Program-made: the position numbers and the translations under genes
Notes under the pieces: generated by a model
Told to the model about the DNA's origin: nothing
Databases searched by the model: none
What the model saw: only the letters and a program-made list of their open reading frames with translations
In this document: one piece after another, positions 1-9,300 of the stretch
How positions within the stretch are numbered: the first letter of the stretch is position 1
Layout: every line of letters begins with the position of its first letter
Source of the DNA: PLA5 sp040901705
GTDB lineage: Bacteria; Planctomycetota; Planctomycetia; Pirellulales; PLA5
DNA: 17,464 bases
Direction: 5' to 3'
Assembly: GCA_040901705.1 (NCBI GenBank)
Contig: JBBDYI010000253.1
Span: forward strand, 1-17,464

Positions 1-19
1 CCACTAACCCCTGCCCGCC

Positions 20-1204
20 ATGCCCTTCCACCTCCCCAACATCCAGTCTGCCCTGGCCGAGTTCGATCTCGACGGCTGGCTGCTGTACGACTTTCGCGCG
101 AGCAACGTGCTCGCTCGCCGCGTGCTCGATATTCCCGCCGACGCCCACACGTCGCGGCGGCTGGCCTATGCGATCCCTCGCCAGGGCACGCCGCGAAAGC
201 TCGTGCATCGCATCGAGTCCGGGCCGCTCGACCATCTGCCGGGCGACAAGCACGTTTATCTGCGCTGGCAAGAATTCGAGGCCGGTCTGGCGACGCTCGT
301 TAGCGGCATGAAACGCGTGGCGATGGAGTATGTGCCGCGCGGCGCAAATCCGTATGTCTCGCGCGTCGACGCCGGCACGATCGAACTGGTTCGCGAGGCG
401 GGCGTCGACGTCGTCAGTTCCGGCGATCTGATCCAGATGTTCGAGTCGACGTGGGACGCCGCCGCGTGGCAATCGCACCTCGCATCGTCGCGGCTGACCA
501 CGGCCGCGTTCGACATGGTATGGCGGCTCGTGGCCGATCGCGTGAGGGGCGGCGGCAGCATTCGCGAGATCGAAGTCCAGCAGGCGATCATGGACTACTT
601 CGCCGCCAATCACCTCGTCACCGACCACCCGCCGATCGTCGGCGTCGGCCCGCACAGCGGCGATCCGCATTACGCGCCGAATAAGGAGAACGAAAACCCG
701 ATCCGCGAAGGCGACTTTCTGCTCGTCGATCTATGGGCCAAGCTCGACAAGCCGGGCGCGGTCTTCAGCGACTACACCCGCGTGGCGTTCGTCGGTAGCG
801 AGGTACCCGAAAAGTACGCCAAGATCTTCGCAATCGTCGCGGCCGCCCGCGACGCCGGAATCGAGTGCGTCCGTTCGGCAATGGTGGCCGGCCGCGTGCT
901 GTGTGGTTTTGAAGTCGACGACGCGGTCCGAGCGGTCATCGAAGCGGCCGGCTACGGCGAATACTTCTGCCACCGCACGGGCCACAGCATCGGCCAAGAA
1001 ACCCACGGCAACGGCGCAAACATGGACAATCTAGAGACCCACGACACCCGCCGCGTGCTGCGGCGAACGTGCTTCTCGATCGAGCCAGGCATCTACCTGA
1101 CAGAGTTCGGCGTGCGCAGCGAAGTCAACGTATTTGTCGACGCCACGGGAGAGGTTCACGTCACCGGCGAGCCGGCACACAATGGCGTGATACCGATTCC
1201 TTAG
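20..1204 (+). CDS. M24 family metallopeptidase (Xaa-Pro aminopeptidase-like)
   Basis: This 394-residue protein has the pita-bread fold pattern of M24 dinuclear-metal peptidases, which remove the N-terminal residue from X-Pro peptides. The N-terminal half (about 1-150) is the creatinase-like domain. The catalytic half (about 155-394) shows all five expected metal ligands: D237 (LLVDLWAK), D251 (FSDYTR), H322 (HRTGHSIG), E355 (SIEPGIY) and E368 (RSEVNVF). No signal peptide is visible, so it is probably cytoplasmic. The ATG at 20 gives the family's usual length. No Shine-Dalgarno site is visible in the 19 bases before it, which are C-rich. The gene converges on the PEP-CTERM gene 89 bases downstream. 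The intact ligand set supports an active enzyme. The exact substrate (Xaa-Pro, prolidase or creatinase-like) cannot be read from sequence. Confidence 0.93.
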   Translation: MPFHLPNIQSALAEFDLDGWLLYDFRASNVLARRVLDIPADAHTSRRLAYAIPRQGTPRKLVHRIESGPLDHLPGDKHVYLRWQEFEAGLATLVSGMKRVAMEYVPRGANPYVSRVDAGTIELVREAGVDVVSSGDLIQMFESTWDAAAWQSHLASSRLTTAAFDMVWRLVADRVRGGGSIREIEVQQAIMDYFAANHLVTDHPPIVGVGPHSGDPHYAPNKENENPIREGDFLLVDLWAKLDKPGAVFSDYTRVAFVGSEVPEKYAKIFAIVAAARDAGIECVRSAMVAGRVLCGFEVDDAVRAVIEAAGYGEYFCHRTGHSIGQETHGNGANMDNLETHDTRRVLRRTCFSIEPGIYLTEFGVRSEVNVFVDATGEVHVTGEPAHNGVIPIP

Positions 1205-1264
1205 AATTGCCAGACGATTCCAACCAACACGCGCATTCGCGTTTCGCTTGGCGTTCTCAAATGC

Positions 1265-1295
1265 AATTCCGTGAAAGTACCCGTCAGACGGAATT
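1265..1295. terminator. 8-bp inverted repeat between convergent genes, possible terminator
   Basis: AATTCCGT at 1265-1272 and its perfect reverse complement at 1288-1295 enclose a 15-base loop. The right arm overlaps the minus-strand stop codon of the PEP-CTERM gene (1294-1296). Its position between two convergent genes suits a terminator. The stem is AT-rich and no long U-tract follows on either strand, so this is tentative. Confidence 0.3.
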
Positions 1296-1938
1296 AGTTG
1301 CGATTCCGACGAAGCTGGACCACGCTGGCGGCAACCACGCCAAGTACCGACCAAACGATGAGCGAAACAGGCTCGGGAATTTCCTCGTCGATGCCACTAT
1401 CCGGGAGCATGTTATACGCAGAAAAATGCGACAATCCCAAATTTGAATGGCCTGGAAAATCCCACGTAGCTGGAAACACCAGATCGCTTAGCTTAACACC
1501 GTCCTTGAAGTACCAGACGAAATCGGCGCCATTCGGTCCGTCGTATTTCGCAAGGATGTATTGGTAAATGTCGGTGTTGGCCGTCGTAGTTCCACCTTCC
1601 TGCTTGAACGCGTCAGCATCGGTTGCGGCAGGGAATGGACCTGCAAGCGAGCTTCGGGCATAGGTTCGAATTGTGTCAGCATCGGCATTCGTGCCGCCAG
1701 GGATACCGTCTTTGCCAAGGTCTTCTATAACCGCTGTCGTCGTCCCAGTAGCGAAACCAACTAGCGTGTTGATGTAGCTAGCCTCGAGCGCTTCGGACGC
1801 CGGCTCGCCAGGGATGATCGAGCCAACGTATTTCGCATGACTCGGATCGAGTAGAATGGAAGCCTGCGCTTGCACGACAAGCAGGCCGAGTGATGCGAAG
1901 ACAGCAAGGAATGCCGCGGCGAAAAAAGTACGTGTCAT
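1294..1938 (-). CDS. PEP-CTERM sorting-domain exported protein
   Basis: This 214-residue protein has a signal peptide at 1-26 (basic start, hydrophobic core, AQA before the likely cleavage site). Its C-terminal tripartite signal consists of PEP at 188-190, a hydrophobic helix at about 192-208 and a basic tail LRRNRN. PEP-CTERM tails are recognised by exosortases (EpsH/XrtA type), which cleave and anchor the protein at the envelope or release it into matrix. The body carries LAKYDGPNGADFVWYFKDG and GLSHFSAYN, which resemble recurring segments of PEP-CTERM proteins of unknown function. An upstream ATG at 2142 would extend the protein by 68 residues but would overlap the dehydratase gene and bury the signal peptide, so 1938 is preferred. 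No exosortase gene is in the window. The function of the mature domain is unknown. Confidence 0.85.
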   Translation of the reverse strand: MTRTFFAAAFLAVFASLGLLVVQAQASILLDPSHAKYVGSIIPGEPASEALEASYINTLVGFATGTTTAVIEDLGKDGIPGGTNADADTIRTYARSSLAGPFPAATDADAFKQEGGTTTANTDIYQYILAKYDGPNGADFVWYFKDGVKLSDLVFPATWDFPGHSNLGLSHFSAYNMLPDSGIDEEIPEPVSLIVWSVLGVVAASVVQLRRNRN

Positions 1939-2031
1939 TCCAGAAATCCCGTAGATGTTGCGATTTTTACCACTGTTTATTGGTCCCAGCCTCCGCAATG
2001 CTGACAAGCAATCGTTGGCGACTCGGCGGAA

Positions 2032-2048
2032 ATGCCGAAAAACGGCAT
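2032..2048. other. small hairpin downstream of the galactonate dehydratase gene
   Basis: ATGCCG at 2032-2037 and CGGCAT at 2043-2048 form a perfect 6-bp stem with an all-A loop on the plus strand. On the plus strand TTTT follows after one base. On the minus strand, the direction of the flanking genes, a short T run then CCGCC follows. It lies in the 175-base gap between the dehydratase stop and the PEP-CTERM start. It could be a weak terminator or part of the PEP-CTERM leader. Confidence 0.25.
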
Positions 2049-2113
2049 GTTTTAGGTGTTTTTCCTCTGAGAATATTGCCGCAACCTTGTGCTTACCAAG
2101 CTCCAAGCGGTAT

Positions 2114-3292
2114 TTACCAATCCGCAACCGCCCCATCGGCATAAAACGACCGTTTGGGCAGTTCCTGCTCGAATGGATGCTTGCGGACCTCGGCTTCGTC
2201 GATTTCGATGCCCAGGCCGGGCCGCTCGTTGGGGCGGACCGTGCGGCCTTCTCGCTCGAGTGTGAAGCCTTCGCTCACCACGTCCGCTCGCCACGGGACG
2301 TCGGCGTGGACCGTTTCGCAGATGATGTAGCTCGGCGTGGCGAAGCCGAATTCCAGACTCGCCGCCGTGCTCACCGGGCCTTGCGGATTGTGCGGCGCGA
2401 GGGCCACGCGGTACGCCTCGGCCATCGCGGCGATGCGGCGGGCTTCGCTCAAACCTCCGCAGTGCGTGATATCCGGCTGTAGCACGCTGCACGCGCGTTT
2501 TTCGAGCAGTTCGCGAAAGGCGTGCTGGCTCACCAACCGTTCGCCCGTGGCAATCGGCGTCGAGACCGCGCGTTGCACCTCGGCGATGCCGTCGATCGAT
2601 TCGGGCCAGCACGGTTCCTCAAAGAAATAGAGTCCATACGGTTCGAGCGCTTTGGCGAACTGCACGCCCATCCGCGGCGACGGCCGGGCGTGGCAATCGA
2701 CCATCAAATCGATCGTCGGACCGACGGCGTCGCGCATCGCGGCGATGCAGGCGGCGGAATAACGCACCGGCGCCAGTCCCTCGATCGGCGCAGTTTCCGG
2801 CACGGCCATGCACTTCATCGCAGTGAAGCCTTCGGCGACGGCTTGAGCGGCGAGATCGGCGAACCGCCCGGCGTCGCTGGGATGCACTTCATAGACCGAC
2901 TCCATCCGTCCACCGCCCAAGTGGCAATACGTGCGAATCGTGTCGCGGACCGGCCCGCCCCATAGCCGGTGGCAGGGCACGCCGTGAATCTTGCCGAGAA
3001 TATCCCACAGGGCGATGTCGATGCCGCTGATCGCCGTGCCGCGGACGATGCCGTTGCCGTGCCAGAAATGCTGGCGATACATCGTCTGCCAAAGATGCTC
3101 GATCCGCCGCGGGTCTTCGCCGACGATCAGTTGCGCGATGTCCTCGATCGCGCCGACGACCGACCGCGTATGCCATTCCAGCGTCGCCTCGCCCCAGCCC
3201 CACAGCCCCGGCTGATCGGTCAGCACCTTGACGAACACCCAATTCCGCATGCGGGCGTTACAAACCAGCGTTTCAACGGCGGTGATCTTCAT
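2114..3292 (-). CDS. dgoD: D-galactonate dehydratase-like enolase superfamily enzyme
   Basis: This 392-residue mandelate racemase/muconate lactonizing enzyme matches DgoD in order and length. Candidate active-site residues are D199 and H201 (VDCHA), E225 (FFEEP), E251 (ATGER) and H301 (APHNPQGP). These keep exactly the spacing of E. coli galactonate dehydratase D183, H185, E209, E235 and H285 as I recall them, each shifted by 16. The tail (RPGLGIEIDEAEV ... VADW) also resembles DgoD. The expected reaction is dehydration of a sugar acid, for example D-galactonate, to a 2-keto-3-deoxy acid in the cytoplasm. The start MKITAVET matches the family. A further upstream ATG (3361) would add 23 residues without family support. 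The upstream same-strand DHDPS-family gene is a natural partner for the next step. Related aldonate dehydratases in the superfamily remain possible. Confidence 0.85.
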   Translation of the reverse strand: MKITAVETLVCNARMRNWVFVKVLTDQPGLWGWGEATLEWHTRSVVGAIEDIAQLIVGEDPRRIEHLWQTMYRQHFWHGNGIVRGTAISGIDIALWDILGKIHGVPCHRLWGGPVRDTIRTYCHLGGGRMESVYEVHPSDAGRFADLAAQAVAEGFTAMKCMAVPETAPIEGLAPVRYSAACIAAMRDAVGPTIDLMVDCHARPSPRMGVQFAKALEPYGLYFFEEPCWPESIDGIAEVQRAVSTPIATGERLVSQHAFRELLEKRACSVLQPDITHCGGLSEARRIAAMAEAYRVALAPHNPQGPVSTAASLEFGFATPSYIICETVHADVPWRADVVSEGFTLEREGRTVRPNERPGLGIEIDEAEVRKHPFEQELPKRSFYADGAVADW

Positions 3293-3470
3293 GGGCGGAT
3301 GTTCATGGGCCGCGAGATGTGCAATGACAAAACCAGGCGGGCCGGGCGGCGTTGTCGCCAAACAAACTCATCGCCGCTACCACATGTCGGCATTATCGCG
3401 GCGACTCATCGTCTTTGCCAGTGTTGGGACGCACGCGCGCCGCCTATGCGACGTGACGCAGCATCTGCCG

Positions 3471-4400
3471 CTATGGCGATGCCCCGTCGACGGCTTGCAT
3501 GACGAGGCCGTACAAGCGATCGACCTCCTGCCGCGTTTCCTCGTCGAGCACATACCCGACCGGCCCGCGTACGTGGGCGTTCGTGAAGACGCCTTGCTTG
3601 ACAAGCAGGTATTTCTCGACGGCCAGGAAGGCGTCCAGGCTGGTCTGGAGCGTGACGAGGGCGCTGATCGGCAACGAGAGTTGGTAGGCGCGGGCTTCGT
3701 CGCCGGCGGTTAGTGCCTGCCACAGCGCGACGATGCCGCGAATCAGGTCTGCACCGGGGATCGTGCCGACGATGCCGCGACGGAAGCTGTCGACGAGGGC
3801 CATGCCGCCCGTGCCCTCGAACACGCGGGCCGCGCCGCCGGTGGCTTCGCGCAGCGCGGTGAGCCGCGGACCGATCGGCGTCGCTTCGGGCTTGAACAGT
3901 ATCCGCTGCCCGAACTCGGCAAGCAGCTTAGCGTACAGCGAAATCGGCAGCGGGCGGCCGACGTAGCCGCTGGCGTCTTGGACGATCAGCGGGAGGTCGA
4001 CGGCGCGGGCGATGGCCGAGAAGTAGCCCAGCGCCGCGGCATCGTCGAGCGCCGTGGCGACGGGTGGAATCGCCATCAACGCGTCGGCCCCGCAGCCTTG
4101 GGCGTGGCGGGCCAAGTCGACCGCCAGACGCGTACTTTCCGCACCAACGCTAATCACCACCGAACCGCGGCGGCGAGTGAGCGAGCATGCTGCGGCCGCA
4201 AGCTCCCGGCGTTCTTCGGTCGACAGCCGCAGGACTTCGGAGACCATCGCCAGCGCGATGCCGTCCGCGCCGTTGTCGAACAGCCAGTCGATTTCCCGCT
4301 CGAGCACGGCGTAGTCGATCGATTCGTCGTCGCGGTACGGCGTTTGGAACACCGGAATCACGCCGGCGGGAGTTTTCGCGGCTGTCGGGGCGTGGGCCAT
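3471..4400 (-). CDS. DHDPS/N-acetylneuraminate lyase superfamily protein, atypical active site
   Basis: This 309-residue TIM-barrel protein belongs to the DapA/NAL superfamily, whose members form a Schiff base between lysine and a 2-keto acid. The likely lysine is K170 (ILFKPEATP). The N-terminal GVIPVFQTPY and LSTEERREL segments are typical. Two hallmarks are absent. The GTTGE loop of DapA is replaced by LAMVSE at 50-55. The catalytic Tyr before the NVPSRTG-type loop appears replaced by V140 in LPLIVQDASGYVG. It is therefore unlikely to be the lysine-pathway DapA. With a galactonate dehydratase gene 178 bases downstream on the same strand, a 2-keto-3-deoxy sugar-acid aldolase or dehydratase is the better inference. 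The start at 4400 was chosen to match the family N-terminus. A longer form from 4499 (33 more residues) is possible, and neither has a clear ribosome site. Confidence 0.8.
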   Translation of the reverse strand: MAHAPTAAKTPAGVIPVFQTPYRDDESIDYAVLEREIDWLFDNGADGIALAMVSEVLRLSTEERRELAAAACSLTRRRGSVVISVGAESTRLAVDLARHAQGCGADALMAIPPVATALDDAAALGYFSAIARAVDLPLIVQDASGYVGRPLPISLYAKLLAEFGQRILFKPEATPIGPRLTALREATGGAARVFEGTGGMALVDSFRRGIVGTIPGADLIRGIVALWQALTAGDEARAYQLSLPISALVTLQTSLDAFLAVEKYLLVKQGVFTNAHVRGPVGYVLDEETRQEVDRLYGLVMQAVDGASP

Positions 4401-4649
4401 GCAATTGCTTTCGTTCGCTTCAAAGGAGCGGTCGGCGGCGGCAGTCGGCGGCGATGTGGCCGCCCGTTGATAATATGCCGGCGTCCCAAATTCAACCATT
4501 CGCTGGCCACGATTGCCGCGGATTGGTGATTTCGGCCGAAACGACCGGCAAGACCGGAAAAAAACGATCCCCGCGGTCGCGAGGCGAATTGTAGGATTGT
4601 AAACTAAGGGTCTTACGCTTCCCCGTCCTGCGAAGTACGCGAGTGCGTC

Positions 4650-6188
4650 ATGTCGAGCGTCCTGTCACCTCCGACATCCCTCTGGTGCGCGGACGGTTTG
4701 ACCGCCAGCATCGACGGGCCGGGGCTACAGCGTTCGTTCTCGCTCGACCGCCCTTTCGCGCTGGTCGGGGCGTCGCCCAAGTGCGACATCGTGGTCCCGA
4801 TTCTCGAAGCTGCGCCGGTCGCGCTCTATTTACACGTCACCGACGAGGCGATCTTCTGGCTCGATCTGTCCTCGCCCACCGGCCAGTGGCGCAGCGGCGC
4901 GTTCGGGGCGAACGGCTGTCTGGTTTGGCGAGGATACCATCTCGCGTTGGAGCGCATTCGCGGCGATAGCGCAATCCATCGCGGCGAGCAATCCGGCGCG
5001 AACGCGTCGGTCGACGACCGCCTGGCCGAAGCGCCCGTGTTCGACGTCAGCTTCGGAGATCGGCGACTGGCCCGCGCGAAACTGACGCACGCGCTGACGC
5101 TCGTTGGCAAGTCGCCGCGGTGTCGGCTGCGGCTCGACAATCGCCACGTTTCCGACGATCACAGCTTGTTCTACGTTCTCGGTCGCCGCGTGTGGGTCGT
5201 CGACCTGCTCGGCCGCGAGGGGACGTTCGTCAACGGACAGCGAGTCGACGCCAGCGAAGTCACGTTGGGCAACGTCGTAACGCTCGGCAAACCGACGCTC
5301 ACGATGATTCGCTGGCGGCCAGGCAAATCGGCGGCGGCTTTGGTTGACAACGACGCAGACGGCAGTGAGCACGAAGAAATCGAAGTCGCCGAAGAAGGGA
5401 ATCTCCTCGCCGCCGACACTGCTTTTGTCGACGCTACGATTGCAGACGCTGCGATTACGGACGCCGCGATCGTGGACGTTGACGAGACGCCGAGTGCAGC
5501 GATGGATGCACGCATTGACGCGACACCGGCGGCGGAGTCACCATGCACAGAGTCGCCGTGCGCCGAGACATCGTGCGCCGAGACATCGCCCATCGAGCCG
5601 CCTGCGTCTTTGTCTCCTGAAATTGAACCGCCGGCTCCGGAATCGTCGGTTGCCGAGCCGCCATCCGAGGTTCTCCCTCCCCACGATTCACTTCCGCCCG
5701 CCGACGTCATGGTATCCGCGGAACAAGGCGAGGCGATCGGCACAGAAGAAAACGCCGCGTTGCCGCCGGAAACGCGGCCACCGCGAGACTTCGCGCCACG
5801 GCAGGGCGAATCGCCAATGTTACTTCTGCCGCCGCCGGTCCAGGCCGCGGAGAAAAGTGACCTGGGCGACCGAGATCCGATCGACCGCGATTCGGCGGCC
5901 GAACCGCTGGCCACGCCGGTGGCCGCCGCGAAATCCCCAGCGACTGGCGACGACGCCCTCGACAATCCTTCGCTCGACCGCTTGATCTTGCGCCATCGCG
6001 AGCAGCACCGCCGTCACTTGACGCGAAAATCGCTGGCCCTGGGCGTGCTGATCGCGACCTTCATGGGCGTCATCGCTTGGGCATCCCAGGCAATCGACCT
6101 AACTGATCTGGGGCGCGACGCGGTAAGACCTGCCCAGCCGATTCCCGCCCAGCCGGCCCCGGAAGCCGAGCAGGTGCCGCCGCAATAG
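4650..6188 (+). CDS. Tandem FHA-domain protein with C-terminal membrane helix
   Basis: This 512-residue protein has four parts. Residues about 15-105 look like a degenerate FHA fold (LVGASPKCDIVVP ... LDLSSPTGQW) lacking the SxxH motif. Residues about 135-222 are a good FHA domain: LVGKSPRC with R157, S168-D-D-H171, then FVNGQRV with N195. FHA domains bind phosphothreonine peptides. Residues about 230-440 are an acidic, Pro/Ala/Ser-rich linker containing small in-frame repeats. One hydrophobic helix at about 461-480 follows a basic stretch (RHREQHRRHLTRK) and precedes a short Pro-rich tail. The likely topology is cytoplasmic FHA domains tethered to the membrane by a C-terminal anchor. This suggests a sensor or scaffold in Ser/Thr kinase signalling, which is abundant in planctomycetes. 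No kinase gene is adjacent. It diverges from the DHDPS-family gene across about 250 bases. Confidence 0.88.
   Translation: MSSVLSPPTSLWCADGLTASIDGPGLQRSFSLDRPFALVGASPKCDIVVPILEAAPVALYLHVTDEAIFWLDLSSPTGQWRSGAFGANGCLVWRGYHLALERIRGDSAIHRGEQSGANASVDDRLAEAPVFDVSFGDRRLARAKLTHALTLVGKSPRCRLRLDNRHVSDDHSLFYVLGRRVWVVDLLGREGTFVNGQRVDASEVTLGNVVTLGKPTLTMIRWRPGKSAAALVDNDADGSEHEEIEVAEEGNLLAADTAFVDATIADAAITDAAIVDVDETPSAAMDARIDATPAAESPCTESPCAETSCAETSPIEPPASLSPEIEPPAPESSVAEPPSEVLPPHDSLPPADVMVSAEQGEAIGTEENAALPPETRPPRDFAPRQGESPMLLLPPPVQAAEKSDLGDRDPIDRDSAAEPLATPVAAAKSPATGDDALDNPSLDRLILRHREQHRRHLTRKSLALGVLIATFMGVIAWASQAIDLTDLGRDAVRPAQPIPAQPAPEAEQVPPQ
5557..5586 (+). repeat. 15-bp tandem duplication in the FHA protein linker
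   Basis: CGTGCGCCGAGACAT occurs twice head to tail (5557-5571 and 5572-5586) with no mismatch. It is in frame and encodes two consecutive CAETS-like units, so it lengthens the linker without breaking the frame. Confidence 0.9.
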
Positions 6189-6314
6189 AAACGCCGTCGA
6201 TTTGCGGCGGAATCGGCCGCTCGGTAGAATGGACGTTCATGCTTTCGTGCTGCGTCGCGACCATTCGATCCGTCGAACGAGTGGACTTTCGGATCGAAGC
6301 TGCCGTCGCGACGT

Positions 6315-6334
6315 AGTCCCGCCAAGTCCCGCCA
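6315..6334. repeat. 10-bp tandem repeat in the FHA to DUF1549 gap
   Basis: AGTCCCGCCA is repeated exactly at 6315-6324 and 6325-6334, about 40 bases before the DUF1549 gene start. It could be an operator-like pair or simple slippage. Nothing else in the 185-base gap stands out except the ribosome site at 6360-6365. Confidence 0.6.
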
Positions 6335-6373
6335 ATTACGGCCGCGCGTCGGTCGCCTCAAGGAGTTCTTGCC

Positions 6374-9300
6374 ATGCGTCGCGATTGCGGCATGGTTTTC
6401 GTTACCGTCGTGGGTGCGGTTCTGCTCGCGGCCAGTTCGATTTCGTCGTCAATTTCGTCGTCGCCTGCGGTCCTGGCCGACGACGATCCGGGCAATACCA
6501 CCGCGAACGAAGCGGCGGCGGCCCTTCCGCCCGCCGCCGCAGGAACGATCGACTACGCCAAGGACGTCAAGCCGATCCTGTCCAAACACTGCTACGCTTG
6601 CCACGGGACCGACAAGCAGGAATCCGGGTTGCGGCTGCACGCCAGGACGCCCGCACTGGCCGGCGGCGACGGCGGCGTGGCCATCAAGCCCGGCGACGTC
6701 GCGGCGAGCCCATTGCTCTCTCGCGTTGCGGGCATCGGCGACGACGAGCGGATGCCGCCGCCGGACGAAGGCGATCCACTGTCGGCAAAAGAAGTCGGCG
6801 TTCTCCGCGCGTGGATCGAACAAGGAGCGAAATGGCCGGAGGCCACCGATGGCGGCGCGGAGCATACAGCAGCGAAGCACTGGGCGTATCAAGCGCCGGT
6901 TCAAGCGGCGCTGCCCGCGGTGCGTGACGCGGCGTGGTCCCGGTCGGCGATCGATCGCTTCGTTCTTGCTCGGCTCGACCAGGAAAACCTGCGGCCATCG
7001 GCCGACCTCGACCGCCCTCAGCTGTTGCGCCGCGTGTCGCTCGATCTAGTTGGTCTGCCGCCGACGATCGCCGACGTTGAAGCGTTCGTCGCCGACGAAA
7101 GTCCCGATGCTTTCGAGCGGGCCGTCGATCGACTGCTCGCTTCGCCCCGCTACGGCGAGCGCTGGGCCGCCATGTGGCTCGATCTGGCGCGCTATGCCGA
7201 TACGCAAGGCTACGAAAAAGACAATCGCCGCACGATCTGGCGATATCGCGATTGGGTGATCGACGCCTTCAACCGCAATCTGCCGTTCGACCAGTTCACC
7301 ATCGAGCAACTCGCCGGCGATCTGTTGCCCGACGCCACGCCGGACCAGATTCTCGCCACGGCGTTTCACCGCAACACGATGACGAACACCGAAGGGGGCA
7401 CCGACGACGAAGAATTTCGCGTCGCCGCCGTGGTCGACCGCGTGAACACGACGTGGGCGGTATGGATGGCGACGACGATGGGTTGCTGCCAGTGCCACAG
7501 CCACAAATACGACCCGTTCACGCAACGCGAGTATTACCAGTTCCTCGCCATCCTCAATCAAACCGAAGATCGCGACAACAACGACGAATCGCCGACGATG
7601 CCGATGCCGACGGCCGCCCAGCGGCGCGAGACCGAGCAATTGCACGCGGCGCTGGCTGAGATAGAGGCGCAGCTCAACGCCGCCGATCCGCAGCTTCAAT
7701 CGGAATCCGACGCCTGGGCGACGCGGTTGCAAGGCGCAATTGAATGGAAGACGATTGCGCTGGGCGACATCCAATCCAAACAGGGTGCGACGCTCGCGCT
7801 GCAAGCAGATGGTTCGATACTCGTCGGTGGCGAGCGGCCCGCCAACGATGTGTATACGCTTGCCGCCGACGGCGACTGGTCCGGCGTGACGGCCCTACGG
7901 CTCGAAACGCTGCCCGATGCAACGCTGCCGGGCCAGGGCAGCGGCCGCGCCGACGACGGCAACTTTGTCCTGTCCCGATTTTCCGCCAGCCTCCGATCGG
8001 CCGACGCGCCGCTGGCGTTCGCGTCCGCCTTTGCCGACTTCTCACAAGGTGATTTTGCCATTGCCGAAGTGCTGGCGTCGAAGGACGTCGCGAAGAGCGG
8101 TTGGGCCGTCCAGCCGCAGGTCAAAACGCCGCACGAGGCCGTATTCGTGTTGGCCAATCCGCTGCCCGTCGATGCCGGGCGATTGCAGGTCACGTTGGAA
8201 CATCGCTACGATCAGCCGTATTTCACGCTTGGCCGGTTCCGCCTTTCCACGACGCGCGACGCCGGCATTCGCGAAAAACATGCCCTCCCGGCCGCGGTGC
8301 GCGAGGCGCTCGCCCTGCCGCGCGACAAACGAACCGACGCCCACCGCGCCGCGATTCTCGCTCATTACCGCACGATTGCTCCGCAAACCAAGACGCTCCG
8401 CGACGAACAGGCCGCGATCAAGAAGCAGCTTGCCGCGATTGAGCCGCCCGGGATTCCCATTCTCCGCGAGCTGCCCGCGAATAAGCAACGCACGACGCGA
8501 ATCATGAACCGCGGCAATTTCCTCGATCTGGGCGACGAAGTTTCGCCCGGCGTGCCGGCCACGATGCATTCGCCCAGCGGCGCCTCGCCGGCAAACCGCC
8601 TCGACATGGCACGTTGGCTGGCCAGCGCGGAGAATCCGCTGTTCGGCCGCGTGCTGGTCAATCGGCTGTGGGAGCGGCTATTCGGCGTCGGCATCGTCGA
8701 AACCACCGAGGACTTCGGCACGCAAGGCGCGCGGCCGAGTCATCCGGAACTGCTCGATTGGCTCGCCGTCGACGCCGCGCAACGAACGTGGGACGTCAAG
8801 GCCACATTGCGGCGAATCGTCACCTCCAGCGTTTATCGACAAACCTCCCACGTCACGCCGGAACTGCTCGAGCGCGACAGCTACAACCGGCTGCTCGCCC
8901 GCGGGCCGCGCGTGCGGTTGGGGGCTGAAATGATTCGCGATCAGGCGCTTGCAATCGGCGGGCTATTGTCGGCGAAGATACACGGTCCCAGCGTGATGCC
9001 GCCCCAGCCGGACGGCGTGTGGCGCGTCGTCTACAGCGGCGACCAGTGGATCACTCCCAGCGACGAAGATAAATACCGCCGCGGTTTGTACACGTTCTGG
9101 CGGCGCACGTCGCCCTATCCGTCGATGGTGGCGTTCGACGCGCCGAGCCGCGAGTTTTGTGTGTTGCGGCGGCCGAAATCGAACACGCCGCTGCAAGCGC
9201 TCGTCACGCTCAACGACCCGGTTTATATCGAAGCCGCCGCGGCGCTCGCCAACCGGGTTCTCACCGAAAGCGGCGCGACGACGCGCGAGCGGATCACCCA

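Noticed and set aside
1939..2142. Upstream extension of the PEP-CTERM gene to an ATG at 2142
   Set aside because: It would overlap the dehydratase gene and place 68 unrelated residues before a good signal peptide.
3471..4400. Lysine-biosynthesis dapA
   Set aside because: The GTTGE loop and the catalytic Tyr region do not match, and the neighbour is a sugar-acid dehydratase.
5171..5965. 264-residue Ser/Gly-rich minus-strand open frame
   Set aside because: It mirrors the low-complexity linker of the FHA gene. The composition comes from the complementary repeats.
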